A DNA stretch of 64,000 nucleotides from Pectobacterium carotovorum (GCA_016415585.1 CP066552.1:744001-808000), one strand, 5' to 3'. Shown: positions 10,206-20,477, counted from the first letter of the stretch. Notes: generated by a model from the letters alone, not told the origin. A program made the numbers and translations.

Positions 10206-10865
10206 ATGACGCAAGATGAACTGAAAAAAGCAGTGGGGTGGGCAGCGCTCGACTACGTCCGCCCAGACACTATTGTGGGAGTAGGAACCGGATCGACGGC
10301 TGCACACTTTATTGATGCGCTGGGTTCGATAAAACATCAAATCAAAGGCGCGGTTTCCAGTTCGGATGCCTCAACGGAAAAGTTGAAAAGTCTGGGCATC
10401 CCCGTTTTTGACGCTAATGATGTGGATTCGCTGGATGTCTACGTGGATGGCGCGGATGAGATCAACGGACACATGCAGATGATCAAGGGCGGTGGAGCAG
10501 CGCTGACCCGCGAAAAAATCATTTCAGCACTGTCACGGCAGTTCATCTGCATTGTTGATGCATCCAAACAGGTTGACGTGCTGGGCAAATTCCCGCTGCC
10601 GGTCGAAGTCATCCCGATGGCGCGGTCTTACGTGGCGCGTGAACTGGCGAAGCTGGGCGGGCAGCCGGTCTATCGTCAGGGCGTAGTGACGGATAACGGC
10701 AACGTCATTCTGGATGTGCACAACCTGAATATCATGGATGCGGTCGCGGTAGAAAACCACATTAATGGTATCCCAGGCGTTGTGACCGTTGGGCTGTTTG
10801 CCAACCGTGGTGCGGATGTTGCGTTAGTCGGCACGGCTGAGGGTGTAAAAACCGTCGTTAGATGA
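10206..10865 (+). CDS. rpiA: ribose-5-phosphate isomerase A
   Basis: A 219-residue enzyme that interconverts ribose 5-phosphate and ribulose 5-phosphate. The key segments are [15 protein letters not shown] (about 25-39), [13 protein letters not shown] and the catalytic [26 protein letters not shown] (Asp and Lys residues intact). The start at 10206 ([15 protein letters not shown]) matches E. coli length exactly; an in-frame ATG at 10149 would add 19 residues not seen in the family. It sits beside tktA/epd-type pentose-phosphate functions, and a terminator follows. Confidence 0.97.
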   Translation: MTQDELKKAVGWAALDYVRPDTIVGVGTGSTAAHFIDALGSIKHQIKGAVSSSDASTEKLKSLGIPVFDANDVDSLDVYVDGADEINGHMQMIKGGGAALTREKIISALSRQFICIVDASKQVDVLGKFPLPVEVIPMARSYVARELAKLGGQPVYRQGVVTDNGNVILDVHNLNIMDAVAVENHINGIPGVVTVGLFANRGADVALVGTAEGVKTVVR

Positions 10866-10876
10866 GTTCATGATCG

Positions 10877-10912
10877 TTCTGGCGTGGTGAACACCCACGT
10901 CAGAAATTTTTT
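10877..10912 (+). terminator. rpiA terminator
   Basis: TTCTGGCGTGG pairs with CCACGTCAGAA across a short loop and is followed by a run of T's interrupted only at its end. The rest of the 294-nt rpiA-serA gap is AT-rich with several small hairpins (for example TCGCC/GGCGA near 10981) and presumably holds the serA promoter; no Lrp site was assigned. Confidence 0.8.
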
Positions 10913-11159
10913 AGCTAAAAAAATCTATTTAGTTAATAGCTCATTTTTGGTACTTAATATCACATTTTCTTATTTTGTTTATCGCCGATATGGCGATGCA
11001 CATCTTTGGCAATATTTTTTGCCATAAATCAGGCGCGCTCCTCTGTGGCGCGATTTGGGCGAAGCAATCGTTTGTATTGCTGACTGCGTAATTTTTGTTA
11101 TGTTGGCAGAAGCTATTGAGCACTCTGTCACATTTGAAGTCTGAAAATAAGGTCGGGAA

Positions 11160-12392
11160 ATGGCAAAGGTATCATTGGAAAAAGACAAGATTAAGTTTCT
11201 GTTAGTGGAAGGCGTGCATCAGAGCGCGCTGGATAACCTGCGTGCAGCGGGTTACACCAACATCGAGTTCCATAAAGGAGCACTGGATCCAGAGGCGCTG
11301 AAAGCCTCCATCCGCGATGCGCATTTTGTGGGTATCCGCTCGCGTACCCATCTGACAGAAGAGATTTTTGCTGCTGCGGAAAAACTGATCGCGGTAGGGT
11401 GTTTCTGTATCGGGACTAATCAGGTTGAACTGTCGGCCGCGACCAAACGCGGTATCCCGGTATTTAACGCACCTTTTTCCAATACCCGATCCGTGGCAGA
11501 AATGGTGATCGGTGAAATGCTGCTGATGCTGCGCGGTATCCCGGCGGCCAACGCGAAAGCGCACCGTGGTATCTGGCACAAGTTGGCTGTGGGATCGTTT
11601 GAAGCACGCGGTAAAAAGTTGGGGATCATCGGCTACGGCCATATCGGTATGCAGTTAGGTATTCTGGCTGAAAGCCTGGGTATGCACGTTTACTTCTATG
11701 ATATCGAAAGTAAATTGCCGCTGGGTAATGCTCAGCAGGTGCGCCACCTGTCCGACCTGCTGAATATGAGCGACGTGGTGAGCCTGCACGTGCCAGAAAA
11801 TGAAAGCACGCAGGATATGATGGGGGCGGAAGAGCTGGCGCTGATGAAGCCTGGCTCAATCTTGATTAACGCTGCTCGCGGCACGGTGGTTGATATTCCT
11901 GCTTTGTGCGAAGTGTTGAGAAGCAAGCATCTGTCCGGTGCGGCGATTGACGTATTCCCACAAGAACCGGCAACCAACAGCGATCCGTTCCTGTCACCGC
12001 TGTGTGAGTTTGATAACGTGCTGCTGACACCACATATCGGTGGTTCCACGCAGGAAGCGCAGGAAAATATCGGTGATGAAGTCGCCGGTAAGCTGGCGAA
12101 ATATTCAGACAACGGCTCTACGCTGTCTGCGGTGAATTTCCCGGAAGTATCACTGCCCGTTCATGGCGTACGCGCCAGTCGCCTGCTGCACATCCATGAA
12201 AACCGTCCTGGCATGATTACCAAAATTAACCAGATCTTTGCAGAGCAGGGCATTAACATCGCCGCGCAGTATCTGCAAACGACACCTGAAATTGGTTATG
12301 TGGTGATTGATGTTGAAACTGACGGTGCGCAAACGGCACTGCAACTGATGAAGGCAATCCCTGGCACCATTCGTGCCCGTCTGCTGTTCTGA
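11160..12392 (+). CDS. serA: D-3-phosphoglycerate dehydrogenase
   Basis: A 410-residue enzyme that commits 3-phosphoglycerate to serine synthesis. The NAD-binding fold is marked by KKLGIIGYGHIGMQLGILAESLGM near residue 152. The catalytic region includes NAARGTVVDIPALCEVL (about 239) and the His of TPHIGGSTQEAQENIG (about 290). The C-terminal ACT domain (LHIHENRPGMITKINQIFAEQGINIAAQYLQT) provides serine feedback binding. Length equals E. coli SerA. A terminator directly follows, shared with the convergent oxidoreductase gene. Confidence 0.98.
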   Translation: MAKVSLEKDKIKFLLVEGVHQSALDNLRAAGYTNIEFHKGALDPEALKASIRDAHFVGIRSRTHLTEEIFAAAEKLIAVGCFCIGTNQVELSAATKRGIPVFNAPFSNTRSVAEMVIGEMLLMLRGIPAANAKAHRGIWHKLAVGSFEARGKKLGIIGYGHIGMQLGILAESLGMHVYFYDIESKLPLGNAQQVRHLSDLLNMSDVVSLHVPENESTQDMMGAEELALMKPGSILINAARGTVVDIPALCEVLRSKHLSGAAIDVFPQEPATNSDPFLSPLCEFDNVLLTPHIGGSTQEAQENIGDEVAGKLAKYSDNGSTLSAVNFPEVSLPVHGVRASRLLHIHENRPGMITKINQIFAEQGINIAAQYLQTTPEIGYVVIDVETDGAQTALQLMKAIPGTIRARLLF

Positions 12393-12417
12393 TTCGTTTT
12401 AATCAGTGAATAAACAG

Positions 12418-12446
12418 CCAGCCCCTTTTGGGGCTGGTTACGTTTT
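12418..12446. terminator. serA terminator
   Basis: CCAGCCCC (12418-12425), a TTTT loop and GGGGCTGG (12430-12437) are followed by TTACGTTTTT. Its end touches the stop codon of the convergent oxidoreductase gene. Confidence 0.9.
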
Positions 12447-13447
12447 TAAAGCGCGATAACGATCTTGCCGCGCATATGCCCTTCCAGCACTTTACCGTGA
12501 GCCTGCTTCAGCGTGTCTACCGTTAACCCTTGCAGCGTTTCGCTCGCGGTTCCCTGAAGTTTTCCTGCATCAACCAGCTGTGCGACTTCGTGCAAAATGT
12601 TCCCTTGTTCCGCGATATCCGGCGTGGTGAACATGCTGCGGGTAAACATTAATTCCCAATGCAGCGCAGCGCTTTTGAGTTTCAGCGCCGTTTGGTCGAG
12701 CGGGTTTTTGTTTTCCACGATGGTGCAGATATGCCCCATCGGCGCGATCAGTTTACTGATGGCATCCCAGTGGCCGTCCGTGTCGTTCAGGCAGAAAATG
12801 TAATCGACCTGTTTGATCCCTTCTTTTTCCAGAGACTCGACCAGATTGCGGTAATCAACGACCTTATGGGCACCGCGCTGGCGGCACCACTCTGCCGAGT
12901 CTGGCTGTGACGCGGTAGCGATGATATTCACCGAACTGCGCAATGCCGCCAGAGAAATCGCGAGAGAGCCTACACCACCTGCGCCGCCGATAATCAACAG
13001 CGTTTTCTCACTGTCGGCCTGCTGTATTTTCAGATGCTCGAATAAGCCTTCCCATGCAGTCAGCGCCGTGAGCGGCAGTGCGGCGGCCGCGGCCCAGTCC
13101 AGCGAGACGGGCTTGCGTGCCACGATGCGTGAATCAATCAACTGATGGGTGGTGTTGCTGCCGGGGCGGGTGATGTCGCCGGCGTACCAGACTTCATCGC
13201 CTACCTGAAGGTGGCTCACGGCGCTACCGGTTTTCAGCACGACGCCGGTAGCATCCCAGCCGAGAATTCGGGGCTGCTGTAATCCATTTTGACGCAATCC
13301 GGCATGAACCTTGGTATCCACCGGATTGACGGAAATGGCTTTTACGCCGATCAACAGATCGTATTCACCGGGTTCGGGGATGTCCTGGGTGATGGCAATG
13401 AAATTTTCTGGCTGTTGTGGATCAACGGCTATCGCATGAGCGGTCAT
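12446..13447 (-). CDS. zinc-type alcohol dehydrogenase-like quinone oxidoreductase
   Basis: A 333-residue medium-chain dehydrogenase/reductase. It has a GroES-like N-terminal half (GVKAISVNPVDTKVHAG, LGWDATGVVLKTGSAV) and an NADPH-binding Rossmann half with IIGGAGGVGSLAISLAA near residue 152. The catalytic-zinc cysteine pattern of true alcohol dehydrogenases is not evident, placing it with zinc-independent quinone-oxidoreductase relatives (ZADH family). The start at 13447 has a GAGGAA site; upstream in-frame codons would add a 39-residue tail unlike the family. It is divergent from a LysR regulator 119 nt away, which probably controls it. The substrate is unknown. Confidence 0.85.
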   Translation of the reverse strand: MTAHAIAVDPQQPENFIAITQDIPEPGEYDLLIGVKAISVNPVDTKVHAGLRQNGLQQPRILGWDATGVVLKTGSAVSHLQVGDEVWYAGDITRPGSNTTHQLIDSRIVARKPVSLDWAAAAALPLTALTAWEGLFEHLKIQQADSEKTLLIIGGAGGVGSLAISLAALRSSVNIIATASQPDSAEWCRQRGAHKVVDYRNLVESLEKEGIKQVDYIFCLNDTDGHWDAISKLIAPMGHICTIVENKNPLDQTALKLKSAALHWELMFTRSMFTTPDIAEQGNILHEVAQLVDAGKLQGTASETLQGLTVDTLKQAHGKVLEGHMRGKIVIAL

Positions 13448-13566
13448 GGTCTGTTCCTCATTATTTTCAGAATGCGGTCTTGTTAATAGAGCAAAGTGTA
13501 GAACACGGAGATAGGGCTGATAAGATGGACAATAAATAATGCAGTGTTCGTCTGAGGTAAACAATC

Positions 13567-14478
13567 ATGTTTAAACAGTTGCAGGATATGGCGCTGTTTG
13601 CGCTGGTAGCCGAGTGTGGCAGTTTTACACAGGCGGCGCGTAAAGCCGGCCTGGCAAAATCCAGCCTGAGCCTGCGTATTAGCCAGCTTGAACAGCAGAT
13701 CGGCCTGCGGTTGCTGAACCGAACGACGCGCCAGCTCAATCTGACGTTTGCAGGCGAGCGCTACCTGATTCACTGTCAGGAGATGCTGCAAGCCAGTGAG
13801 CGTGCCGATCTTGCCGTACAGCGCTTGCGTGATAACCCCAGCGGGCGACTGCGTATCACCAGCCCGGCGGGATTAGGTTCCACGCTGCTGGCGCGCCTCA
13901 CTGCCGAGTTTCAGCAGCGCTTTCCGGCGGTATCGCTGGATGTGCTGATTTCAGATGACGTGATCGATCTGGTGCAGGAGGGCTTTGATGTCGCTTTTCG
14001 TACCGGTAAGCCTCATGACTCTTCACTTATCGGGCGTTCGCTTGGGCAGACTCCGCGATACTTGCTGGCATCGCCTGACTATCTGGCGCGGCACGCGGCA
14101 TTACTCCACCCACAGCAGCTTCAGCAACACCGCTGTATTGCGCATCATGCCTGGACGGAGTGGCTCCTTCATCGCGGTTCAGAACTCTATCGCTGGTTAC
14201 TGCCCGATTCGCATATTACGGATAACCTGCTTTACGCCCGCGAGTGCGCGATTGCGGGGGCGGGGATTACGCTACTGCCGGATTTTCTCTGTCGGGATGA
14301 GGCGGTTTCCGGCAAGCTGGTCAGGGTCTTGCCGGATTGGCAGGCGGAAGCCAACGAACTTTATCTGGTCTACCCTAGCCGCAAACTGAATTCGCCCGCA
14401 TTGGCATGTTTTATCGACTTTGTTTTACAACATCGCGCGCTGGATGATTACTCAACGTTTTTGAAAAAGCAGCTGTGA
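13567..14478 (+). CDS. LysR-family regulator beside oxidoreductase
   Basis: A 303-residue regulator of the CrgA/DsdC-like LysR group. The N-terminal helix-turn-helix is SFTQAARKAGLAKSSLSLRISQLEQQIGLRLLNRTTRQ (about 19-56), followed by a substrate-binding domain with GRLRITSPAGLGSTLL and RECAIAGAGITLLPDFL. It is transcribed away from the quinone-oxidoreductase gene, the usual arrangement for a LysR protein and its target. The inducer is unknown. This pair is not at this location in E. coli. Confidence 0.85.
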   Translation: MFKQLQDMALFALVAECGSFTQAARKAGLAKSSLSLRISQLEQQIGLRLLNRTTRQLNLTFAGERYLIHCQEMLQASERADLAVQRLRDNPSGRLRITSPAGLGSTLLARLTAEFQQRFPAVSLDVLISDDVIDLVQEGFDVAFRTGKPHDSSLIGRSLGQTPRYLLASPDYLARHAALLHPQQLQQHRCIAHHAWTEWLLHRGSELYRWLLPDSHITDNLLYARECAIAGAGITLLPDFLCRDEAVSGKLVRVLPDWQAEANELYLVYPSRKLNSPALACFIDFVLQHRALDDYSTFLKKQL

Positions 14479-14564
14479 TGGTCGTACCTATAATGTTTTT
14501 GTTTCATTTTTTTAGGTGTTTTTTGATTTTTATTGAAACGTGATTTCTATCAACTTATTTTAGG

Positions 14565-14591
14565 TACGCTTTAGGCTGAAAATGCCGATAA
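14565..14591 (+). promoter_or_regulatory. candidate sigma-28 (FliA) promoter for chemoreceptor
   Basis: A -35-like TACGCTTT (14565-14572) and a perfect -10 GCCGATAA (14584-14591) are separated by exactly 11 bp, the class-3 flagellar promoter architecture. It lies 113 nt before the chemoreceptor start. Confidence 0.7.
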
Positions 14592-14704
14592 CAATATTGG
14601 TTCCTTTTTGCTTTTTTTTATAAAAGGTTTGTTCTGCGTGGCATTATTGTCACGGTGATATCTGGGCTCTGCCGCACCTGTGATGGCAGAGATAATGTAG
14701 ACCA

Positions 14705-16435
14705 GTGATGGTGAAAATGAGAATGCAACCGATGTCTATTCAAAAAGAGAAGTTGAGTTACATCAACAATATACGTCTCGTCTCGTTATTTATTACTCTT
14801 TTTTCAATTATCCTGATTTTATTTGCGCTTTCTATTAGCACAGCGAGTTATTTTTTAAAGCAGAGTAATAATTCACTTGATAAGGCTAATGAGTTGTCTG
14901 ATATTCGCGCCGGTATCAGCAGCAGCCTCGATCAGTTACGCGTTGCCAGACTGCTGCTTATTCAGGCGGGGGCGGCAAACCGTATTAGCGATCACGAGGT
15001 CTTTAAATCCGCTTCAGATCAGGCTGCTGGTCGCGTCAGAGCCTCGCAGAAGCGTTTGGATGAATACCTCGCGCGTCCAGATAAACTGGAGAGTGAAAGC
15101 GTGCTGGATGGCGAAATTCTTAAGGCGTACGCCGACTATCGCGATAACGCAATTCTGGCTATGCAGAAAGCAACCAGTGACGGGGAATTTGAAGATACGG
15201 TTACGCTGGAAAGTACGCTAGCTCGTCAGCTAGATGAAGCGTTCAGTGTTCCCGTACGCAAGAAAGTGACTGAACTCACGAAAGCCGCGCAGGATATCAA
15301 CCTGCGTGCGGCGGAGAATGCCAAGCTGGGTTACTGGATGATGGCGGGCTCATTTGTCCTGTCTATCATTATGGCGATCATGGCCTACATCATGGTGCGC
15401 AATGTGATCCTCGCGCCAATCAACAGACTGGTTGAGCGTATCCAGAAGATTGCCGCAGGCGATCTGACGCAGCCGGCGATGGTGATGGGGCGTAATGAAA
15501 TCGGCATTCTGGGGACGAATATCCAGAACATGCAGGCGGAACTGACGGATACGGTGACGATCGTGCGCGAAGGCGCGGATTCGATCTATCAAGGGTCGTC
15601 AGAAATTACGGCGGGTAACGTCGATCTTTCTTCACGCACCGAACAGCAGGCGGCCGCGCTGGAGGAAACCGCCGCGAGCATGGAACAACTGACCGCAACA
15701 GTGAAACAGAACTCTGACAATGCCCATCACGCCAGCCAACTGGCAAAAAATGCCTCTGAAAAAGCGGAGAAGGGCGGGCAGATCGTGAAGAACGTGGTGG
15801 ATACCATGCAGGACATTTCTACCAGTTCACGCCGTATTTCCGAAATCACTTCCGTCATTAATAGCATCGCTTTCCAGACCAACATTCTGGCGCTGAACGC
15901 GGCGGTAGAAGCTGCGCGGGCGGGTGAGCAAGGGCGTGGTTTTGCCGTGGTAGCGGGCGAAGTCCGTAGTCTGGCACAGCGTAGTGCACAGGCAGCGAAA
16001 GAGATTGAAGGGCTGATTGGCGAATCGAGCAGGCTGGTGGATACCGGATCTGGGCTCGTGTCTCAGGCGGGCACAACCATGGGTGAGATTGTCCGCGCGG
16101 TTGTCAGCGTGACCGACATCATGGGTGAAATTGCTTCCGCTTCTGACGAACAGAGCCGTGGCATTGGGCAGGTGAGTCAAGCCGTGTCTGAAATGGATAG
16201 TGCGACGCAGCAGAATGCGGCGTTGGTGCAGGAAGCCTCGGCGGCAGCCGTTTCACTTGAAGAACAGGCTGCACGTCTGACGCAGGCTGTCTCGGTATTC
16301 AAGCTGGCTGGCGTGGCTCAGAGACTGAAATCGTCCTTACCGAAGGCTGCACCGCAACCGCGCTTAGCGCCAGCGATGGCTCTCGCCGGAGCCAGTAGCA
16401 AAGGCAGCGATAGTCAAAACTGGGAAACGTTCTGA
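14705..16435 (+). CDS. methyl-accepting chemotaxis protein
   Basis: A 576-residue membrane chemoreceptor of the Tar/Tsr class. It has a membrane helix at about 25-48, a periplasmic four-helix-type sensor (about 50-210), a second membrane helix (about 212-234) and a HAMP domain ([18 protein letters not shown]). The cytoplasmic signalling hairpin holds [19 protein letters not shown]. The C-terminus ends in NWETF, the CheR/CheB-docking pentapeptide of high-abundance receptors. The ligand is not predictable. The exact start is uncertain (GTG 14705 or ATG at 14708, 14717, 14723 or 14732). A sigma-28 promoter precedes it, consistent with flagellar co-regulation. Confidence 0.92.
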   Translation: MMVKMRMQPMSIQKEKLSYINNIRLVSLFITLFSIILILFALSISTASYFLKQSNNSLDKANELSDIRAGISSSLDQLRVARLLLIQAGAANRISDHEVFKSASDQAAGRVRASQKRLDEYLARPDKLESESVLDGEILKAYADYRDNAILAMQKATSDGEFEDTVTLESTLARQLDEAFSVPVRKKVTELTKAAQDINLRAAENAKLGYWMMAGSFVLSIIMAIMAYIMVRNVILAPINRLVERIQKIAAGDLTQPAMVMGRNEIGILGTNIQNMQAELTDTVTIVREGADSIYQGSSEITAGNVDLSSRTEQQAAALEETAASMEQLTATVKQNSDNAHHASQLAKNASEKAEKGGQIVKNVVDTMQDISTSSRRISEITSVINSIAFQTNILALNAAVEAARAGEQGRGFAVVAGEVRSLAQRSAQAAKEIEGLIGESSRLVDTGSGLVSQAGTTMGEIVRAVVSVTDIMGEIASASDEQSRGIGQVSQAVSEMDSATQQNAALVQEASAAAVSLEEQAARLTQAVSVFKLAGVAQRLKSSLPKAAPQPRLAPAMALAGASSKGSDSQNWETF

Positions 16436-16464
16436 TTAGGTAAGTGAAGCAGTATTGGAAAGAA

Positions 16465-16494
16465 AAATGGCCCGCAATTTATTGCGGGCCATTT
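16465..16494. terminator. bidirectional terminator between chemoreceptor and ettA
   Basis: AAATGGCCCGCAA pairs perfectly with TTGCGGGCCATTT across a TTTA loop. A-rich sequence to the left and T-rich to the right let it serve both convergent genes. Confidence 0.88.
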
Positions 16495-16516
16495 GTTTAT
16501 CACGTTCGATGACGGC

Positions 16517-18184
16517 TTATTTAGCGATCTTCTTGTATTTGATGCGGTGTGGTTCCAGCGCATCGGCACCCAGCGTACGCTTCTTGTACTCTTCGTACTC
16601 GGTAAAGTTACCTTCGAAGAATTCCACTTTACCTTCATCCTGATAATCCAGAATGTGCGTTGCGATACGGTCGAGGAACCAACGGTCATGCGAGATCACC
16701 ATGGCACAGCCAGGGAATTCCAACAGGGCGTTTTCCAGCGCGCGCAGGGTTTCGATATCCAGGTCGTTGGTGGGTTCATCGAGCAGCAGCACGTTGCCGC
16801 CTACCTGCAGCAGCTTCGCCAGATGCAGACGGCCGCGTTCACCACCGGACAGTTCGCCAACGCGTTTGCCCTGATCAACTCCTTTAAAGTTGAAACGGCC
16901 AACGTAAGCGCGGCTTGGCATTTCGGTGTTGCCGATACGCATGATGTCCTGCCCGCCAGAAACTTCTTCCCAGACGGTTTTGCTGTTGTCCATCGCATCA
17001 CGGAACTGGTCAACTGACGCCAGTTTTACCGTTTCGCCCAGCTCAATCGAGCCGCCATCTGGCTGTTCCTGACCGGACATCATGCGGAACAGGGTCGATT
17101 TACCGGCACCGTTCGGGCCAATAATGCCGACAATCGCGCCTTTCGGTACGGAGAAAGACAGCCCGTCGATGAGCTGACGTTCGCCGTAAGACTTGCTGAG
17201 GTTGGTGACTTCCACCACTTTATCGCCGAGACGAGCACCAGGCGGAATAAACAGTTCGTTAGTTTCGTTACGTTTCTGGTATTCGGTGTTGTTCAGCTCT
17301 TCAAAGCGTGCCAGACGTGCCTTACCTTTGGACTGACGGCCTTTAGCGCCTTGACGCACCCACTCCAGCTCTTTCTCAATGGATTTACGGCGTGCCGCTT
17401 CCTGAGAGGCTTCCTGTGCCAGACGCTGATCTTTCTGCTCCAGCCAAGAAGAGTAGTTGCCTTCCCACGGAATACCTTCGCCACGGTCCAGCTCCAGAAT
17501 CCAGCCCGCTACGTTATCGAGGAAGTAACGGTCATGGGTAATCGCCACTACGGTGCCTTCGAAATCGTGCAGGAAACGTTCCAGCCAGGCGACAGATTCG
17601 GCATCCAGGTGGTTGGTCGGTTCGTCGAGCAGCAACATATCCGGCTTTTCCAGCAGCAGACGGCACAGCGCCACGCGGCGACGTTCCCCCCCGGACAGGG
17701 TAGCGATTTTTGCATCCCACTCCGGCAAGCGCAGCGCATCAGCGGCACGCTCTAGCTGGTTATCCAGATTATGACCGTCGTGCGCCTGAATGACTTCTTC
17801 CAACCGGCCTTGTTCGGCGGCCAATTTATCGAAGTCTGCATCCGGGTCAGCATACAGCGCATAGACTTCATCAAGACGCTTCAGCGCGGTGACGACTTCA
17901 GATACCGCTTCTTCTACGGATTCACGTACGGTGTGCTCCGTGTTTAGCTGCGGTTCCTGCGGCAAATAGCCGATTTTGATTCCAGGTTGTGGGCGAGCTT
18001 CGCCCTCGATGTCCGTATCAATGCCAGCCATAATACGCAACAGCGTTGATTTACCGGCTCCGTTCAGACCCAGCACGCCGATCTTGGCACCGGGGAAAAA
18101 ACTGAGGGAGATGTTTTTCAGAATGTGACGCTTCGGCGGTACGACCTTACCGACGCGATGCATGGTATAAACATATTGAGCCAC
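16517..18184 (-). CDS. ettA: ABC-F energy-dependent translational throttle protein
   Basis: A 555-residue soluble ABC-F ATPase that binds the ribosomal E site and gates the first peptide bond according to ATP/ADP level. It has two ATP-binding cassettes: Walker A GLNGAGKST (about 39) and GPNGAGKST (about 357), signatures LSGGERRR and LSGGERGR, and Walker B LLLDEPTNHLD and LLLDEPTNDLD. No membrane segments are present. The sequence matches E. coli EttA (YjjK, 555 residues). It is divergent from slt across a 349-nt gap. Confidence 0.96.
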   Translation of the reverse strand: MAQYVYTMHRVGKVVPPKRHILKNISLSFFPGAKIGVLGLNGAGKSTLLRIMAGIDTDIEGEARPQPGIKIGYLPQEPQLNTEHTVRESVEEAVSEVVTALKRLDEVYALYADPDADFDKLAAEQGRLEEVIQAHDGHNLDNQLERAADALRLPEWDAKIATLSGGERRRVALCRLLLEKPDMLLLDEPTNHLDAESVAWLERFLHDFEGTVVAITHDRYFLDNVAGWILELDRGEGIPWEGNYSSWLEQKDQRLAQEASQEAARRKSIEKELEWVRQGAKGRQSKGKARLARFEELNNTEYQKRNETNELFIPPGARLGDKVVEVTNLSKSYGERQLIDGLSFSVPKGAIVGIIGPNGAGKSTLFRMMSGQEQPDGGSIELGETVKLASVDQFRDAMDNSKTVWEEVSGGQDIMRIGNTEMPSRAYVGRFNFKGVDQGKRVGELSGGERGRLHLAKLLQVGGNVLLLDEPTNDLDIETLRALENALLEFPGCAMVISHDRWFLDRIATHILDYQDEGKVEFFEGNFTEYEEYKKRTLGADALEPHRIKYKKIAK

Positions 18185-18533
18185 GTTGCGACTTCGCCTC
18201 TCTCTTATCTCTATGATTTGTCACCATAAGCGGGTGACCATATGTAGCACTGTGTTACCTAATACTAAATCGCTGCCAAGGAAATACCCCAGCAGCGGAT
18301 CGATTATTCTAGGCGCATTACTCTAAGTATGAAGTGTAGCGGGTTTCGGCCCGCGATCCCAGCTATCCGGCGATTTGCCGTGGTCGATCTGAGACCTCGG
18401 CCCGCCTGATGAATTTCAGAATCGGTTTGCGGATCGGCATATCGTTGTCTGGCATGATGTGCCACACTGGATCTGCCCGATAGGATAGGGGTATCGATAC
18501 GATGAAGGATGCCGATAGCAAGTTCGATAACGG
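18185..18533. other. ettA-slt divergent intergenic region
   Basis: Should contain the promoters of ettA (leftward) and slt (rightward). A short GC-rich hairpin GCGGG/CCCGC with a TTTCGG loop lies near 18339-18354. No operator or RNA gene was recognised. Confidence 0.4.
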
Positions 18534-20477
18534 ATGAGGTTAATGCAGGTGATAAAAGCGGGTCATTGGTGGTACGCCGTTTCGGCGATATGTCTGGCTG
18601 GGTTTTCCGGCCATGTGCTGGCGGATTCTCTGGACGAACAGCGTCAGCGCTATCAGCAGGTTAAGCAAGCATGGGACAGCAACCAGATGGACACGGTGGC
18701 GCAGCTGATGCCAACGCTGCGCAGTTATCCACTTTATCCTTATCTTGAATACCGTTCGCTCACGCAGGATCTGAGTCAGGTCAGTGCGACGCAGGTGAAG
18801 CAGTTTATGGCAACGCACCCGACGTTGCCGCCTGCCCGTAATCTCTCTACCAGCTTTGTGAATGAACTGGCGCGTCGTCAGGACTGGATTGGGCTGCTGG
18901 CATTTAGCCCCCAGCCGCCGAAGCCGGTCAGCGCCCGCTGTAACTTTTATTACGCCCAATGGGCAACGGGTCAGCGTCAGGGCGTGTGGGAAGCCACGCG
19001 TGATATCTGGCTGACAGGACGCTCGCTCCCTACCGTGTGCGATAAACTCTTCTCCGTCTGGCAGCAGGCAGGCGAACAGACGCCGCTGACGACGCTGGAA
19101 CGCGCACGTCTGGCAATGGACGAAGGCAGCGGCAGTCTGGTGAGCTATCTCATCAAGCAGTTACCCGACGATTATAAAACGATGGGCGATGCGCTGCTGA
19201 AACTCCAGAACGATCCGAATTCGCTGGAGAGCTTCGCCCGTACCGTCGGACCGACGGATTTTACGCGTAAAGTCACGCTCTCGGCCTTCACGCGCACGGC
19301 GCGCCAGGATGCCGATAATGCCCGTTCAATGCTGCCGGTTATTGTCCGTTTGCAGAAAATGAGTGCCGCAGAGCGTCAGGCAATGGAAGAAACCATCGCC
19401 TGGCGTTTGATGGGCAACGATGCCACGCCAGAGCAGGCGCAGTGGCGGGATGACGTAGTGAGAAAGAGCACGTCAACCACGTTGCTGGAACGCCGCGTAC
19501 GTATGGCGTTGGGTGCAGGCGATCGTCAGGGGCTAACAAGCTGGATGGCGCGCTTACCGGCGGAGGCGTTACAGAAAGACGAATGGCGCTACTGGCGCGC
19601 GGCGGCGCTGTTGGATCAGGGCAAACGTCAGGAAGGCGAGACGCTATTACGCAGCCTGATGCAGGAACGCGGGTTCTATCCGATGGCGGCGGCGCAGAAA
19701 CTGAACGAGCGCTATCCCATTACTATCATGACGGCAGTGAAGCCAGATCCTTCTTTGTCTCAGCTACCGGAAATCACTCGCGTGCGGGAGTTGATGTTCT
19801 GGCAGATGGATAATCTGGCGCGCAGCGAGTGGGTCGGGCTGGTGGCTAATCGCAGCAAGCCGCAGCAGGAAGCGCTGGCTCGCTATGCGTTTGAGCAGCG
19901 CTGGGCGGATTTGAGCGTGCAGGCGACGATTGTCGCGAAGCTGTGGGATCATCTGGAAGAGCGTTTCCCGCTGGCCTGGAACGATGAATTCCGCCGTGAA
20001 ACGCAGGGGAAAGGCATCAGCCAGAGTTATGCGATGGCGATAGCTCGTCAGGAGAGCGCCTGGAACCCGAAAGCACGTTCCCCGGTTGGTGCATCGGGCC
20101 TGATGCAGTTGATGCCCGCGACAGCGCAGCATACGGCCAAAATGAGCAATATCACGTTCTATACGAACACCAGCCAGTTGTTCGATCCCGAAACCAATAT
20201 CCTGTTAGGGACGAGCTATCTGGAGTACGTGTACCAGACATTTGGCCGTAACCGCATTCTGTCTTCAGCGGCTTATAATGCCGGGCCGTCGCGTGTGAAT
20301 ACCTGGCTGAAGAACAGCGCAGGGCGCATCGATCCCGTTGCGTTTATCGAAAGTATTCCGTTCTCAGAAACCCGGGGTTACGTGAAAAATGTGCTGGCGT
20401 ATGACGTCTTCTATCGCTATTTCCTTAATCAGCCAGCCAGTGTGCTGACGGATGCGGAATGGCAGCGGCGTTATTGA
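18534..20477 (+). CDS. slt: soluble lytic murein transglycosylase
   Basis: A 647-residue periplasmic enzyme that cleaves the MurNAc-GlcNAc bond of peptidoglycan, forming 1,6-anhydro-MurNAc. The signal peptide ends at about residue 30 (GHVLA-DSLDEQRQRYQQ). A long alpha-superhelical U/L domain follows (to about residue 470), then a C-terminal lysozyme-like SLT domain with catalytic Glu in AIARQESAWNPKARSPVGASGLMQLMP. The start may be 18534 or ATG 18543, which has a GAGG just upstream. It is followed by trpR, as in E. coli. Confidence 0.95.
   Translation: MRLMQVIKAGHWWYAVSAICLAGFSGHVLADSLDEQRQRYQQVKQAWDSNQMDTVAQLMPTLRSYPLYPYLEYRSLTQDLSQVSATQVKQFMATHPTLPPARNLSTSFVNELARRQDWIGLLAFSPQPPKPVSARCNFYYAQWATGQRQGVWEATRDIWLTGRSLPTVCDKLFSVWQQAGEQTPLTTLERARLAMDEGSGSLVSYLIKQLPDDYKTMGDALLKLQNDPNSLESFARTVGPTDFTRKVTLSAFTRTARQDADNARSMLPVIVRLQKMSAAERQAMEETIAWRLMGNDATPEQAQWRDDVVRKSTSTTLLERRVRMALGAGDRQGLTSWMARLPAEALQKDEWRYWRAAALLDQGKRQEGETLLRSLMQERGFYPMAAAQKLNERYPITIMTAVKPDPSLSQLPEITRVRELMFWQMDNLARSEWVGLVANRSKPQQEALARYAFEQRWADLSVQATIVAKLWDHLEERFPLAWNDEFRRETQGKGISQSYAMAIARQESAWNPKARSPVGASGLMQLMPATAQHTAKMSNITFYTNTSQLFDPETNILLGTSYLEYVYQTFGRNRILSSAAYNAGPSRVNTWLKNSAGRIDPVAFIESIPFSETRGYVKNVLAYDVFYRYFLNQPASVLTDAEWQRRY

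Noticed and set aside
10866..11159. 6S RNA or other RNA gene near serA
   Set aside because: The spacer shows only short hairpins and a terminator; no extended 6S-like structure or conserved sequence was recognised.
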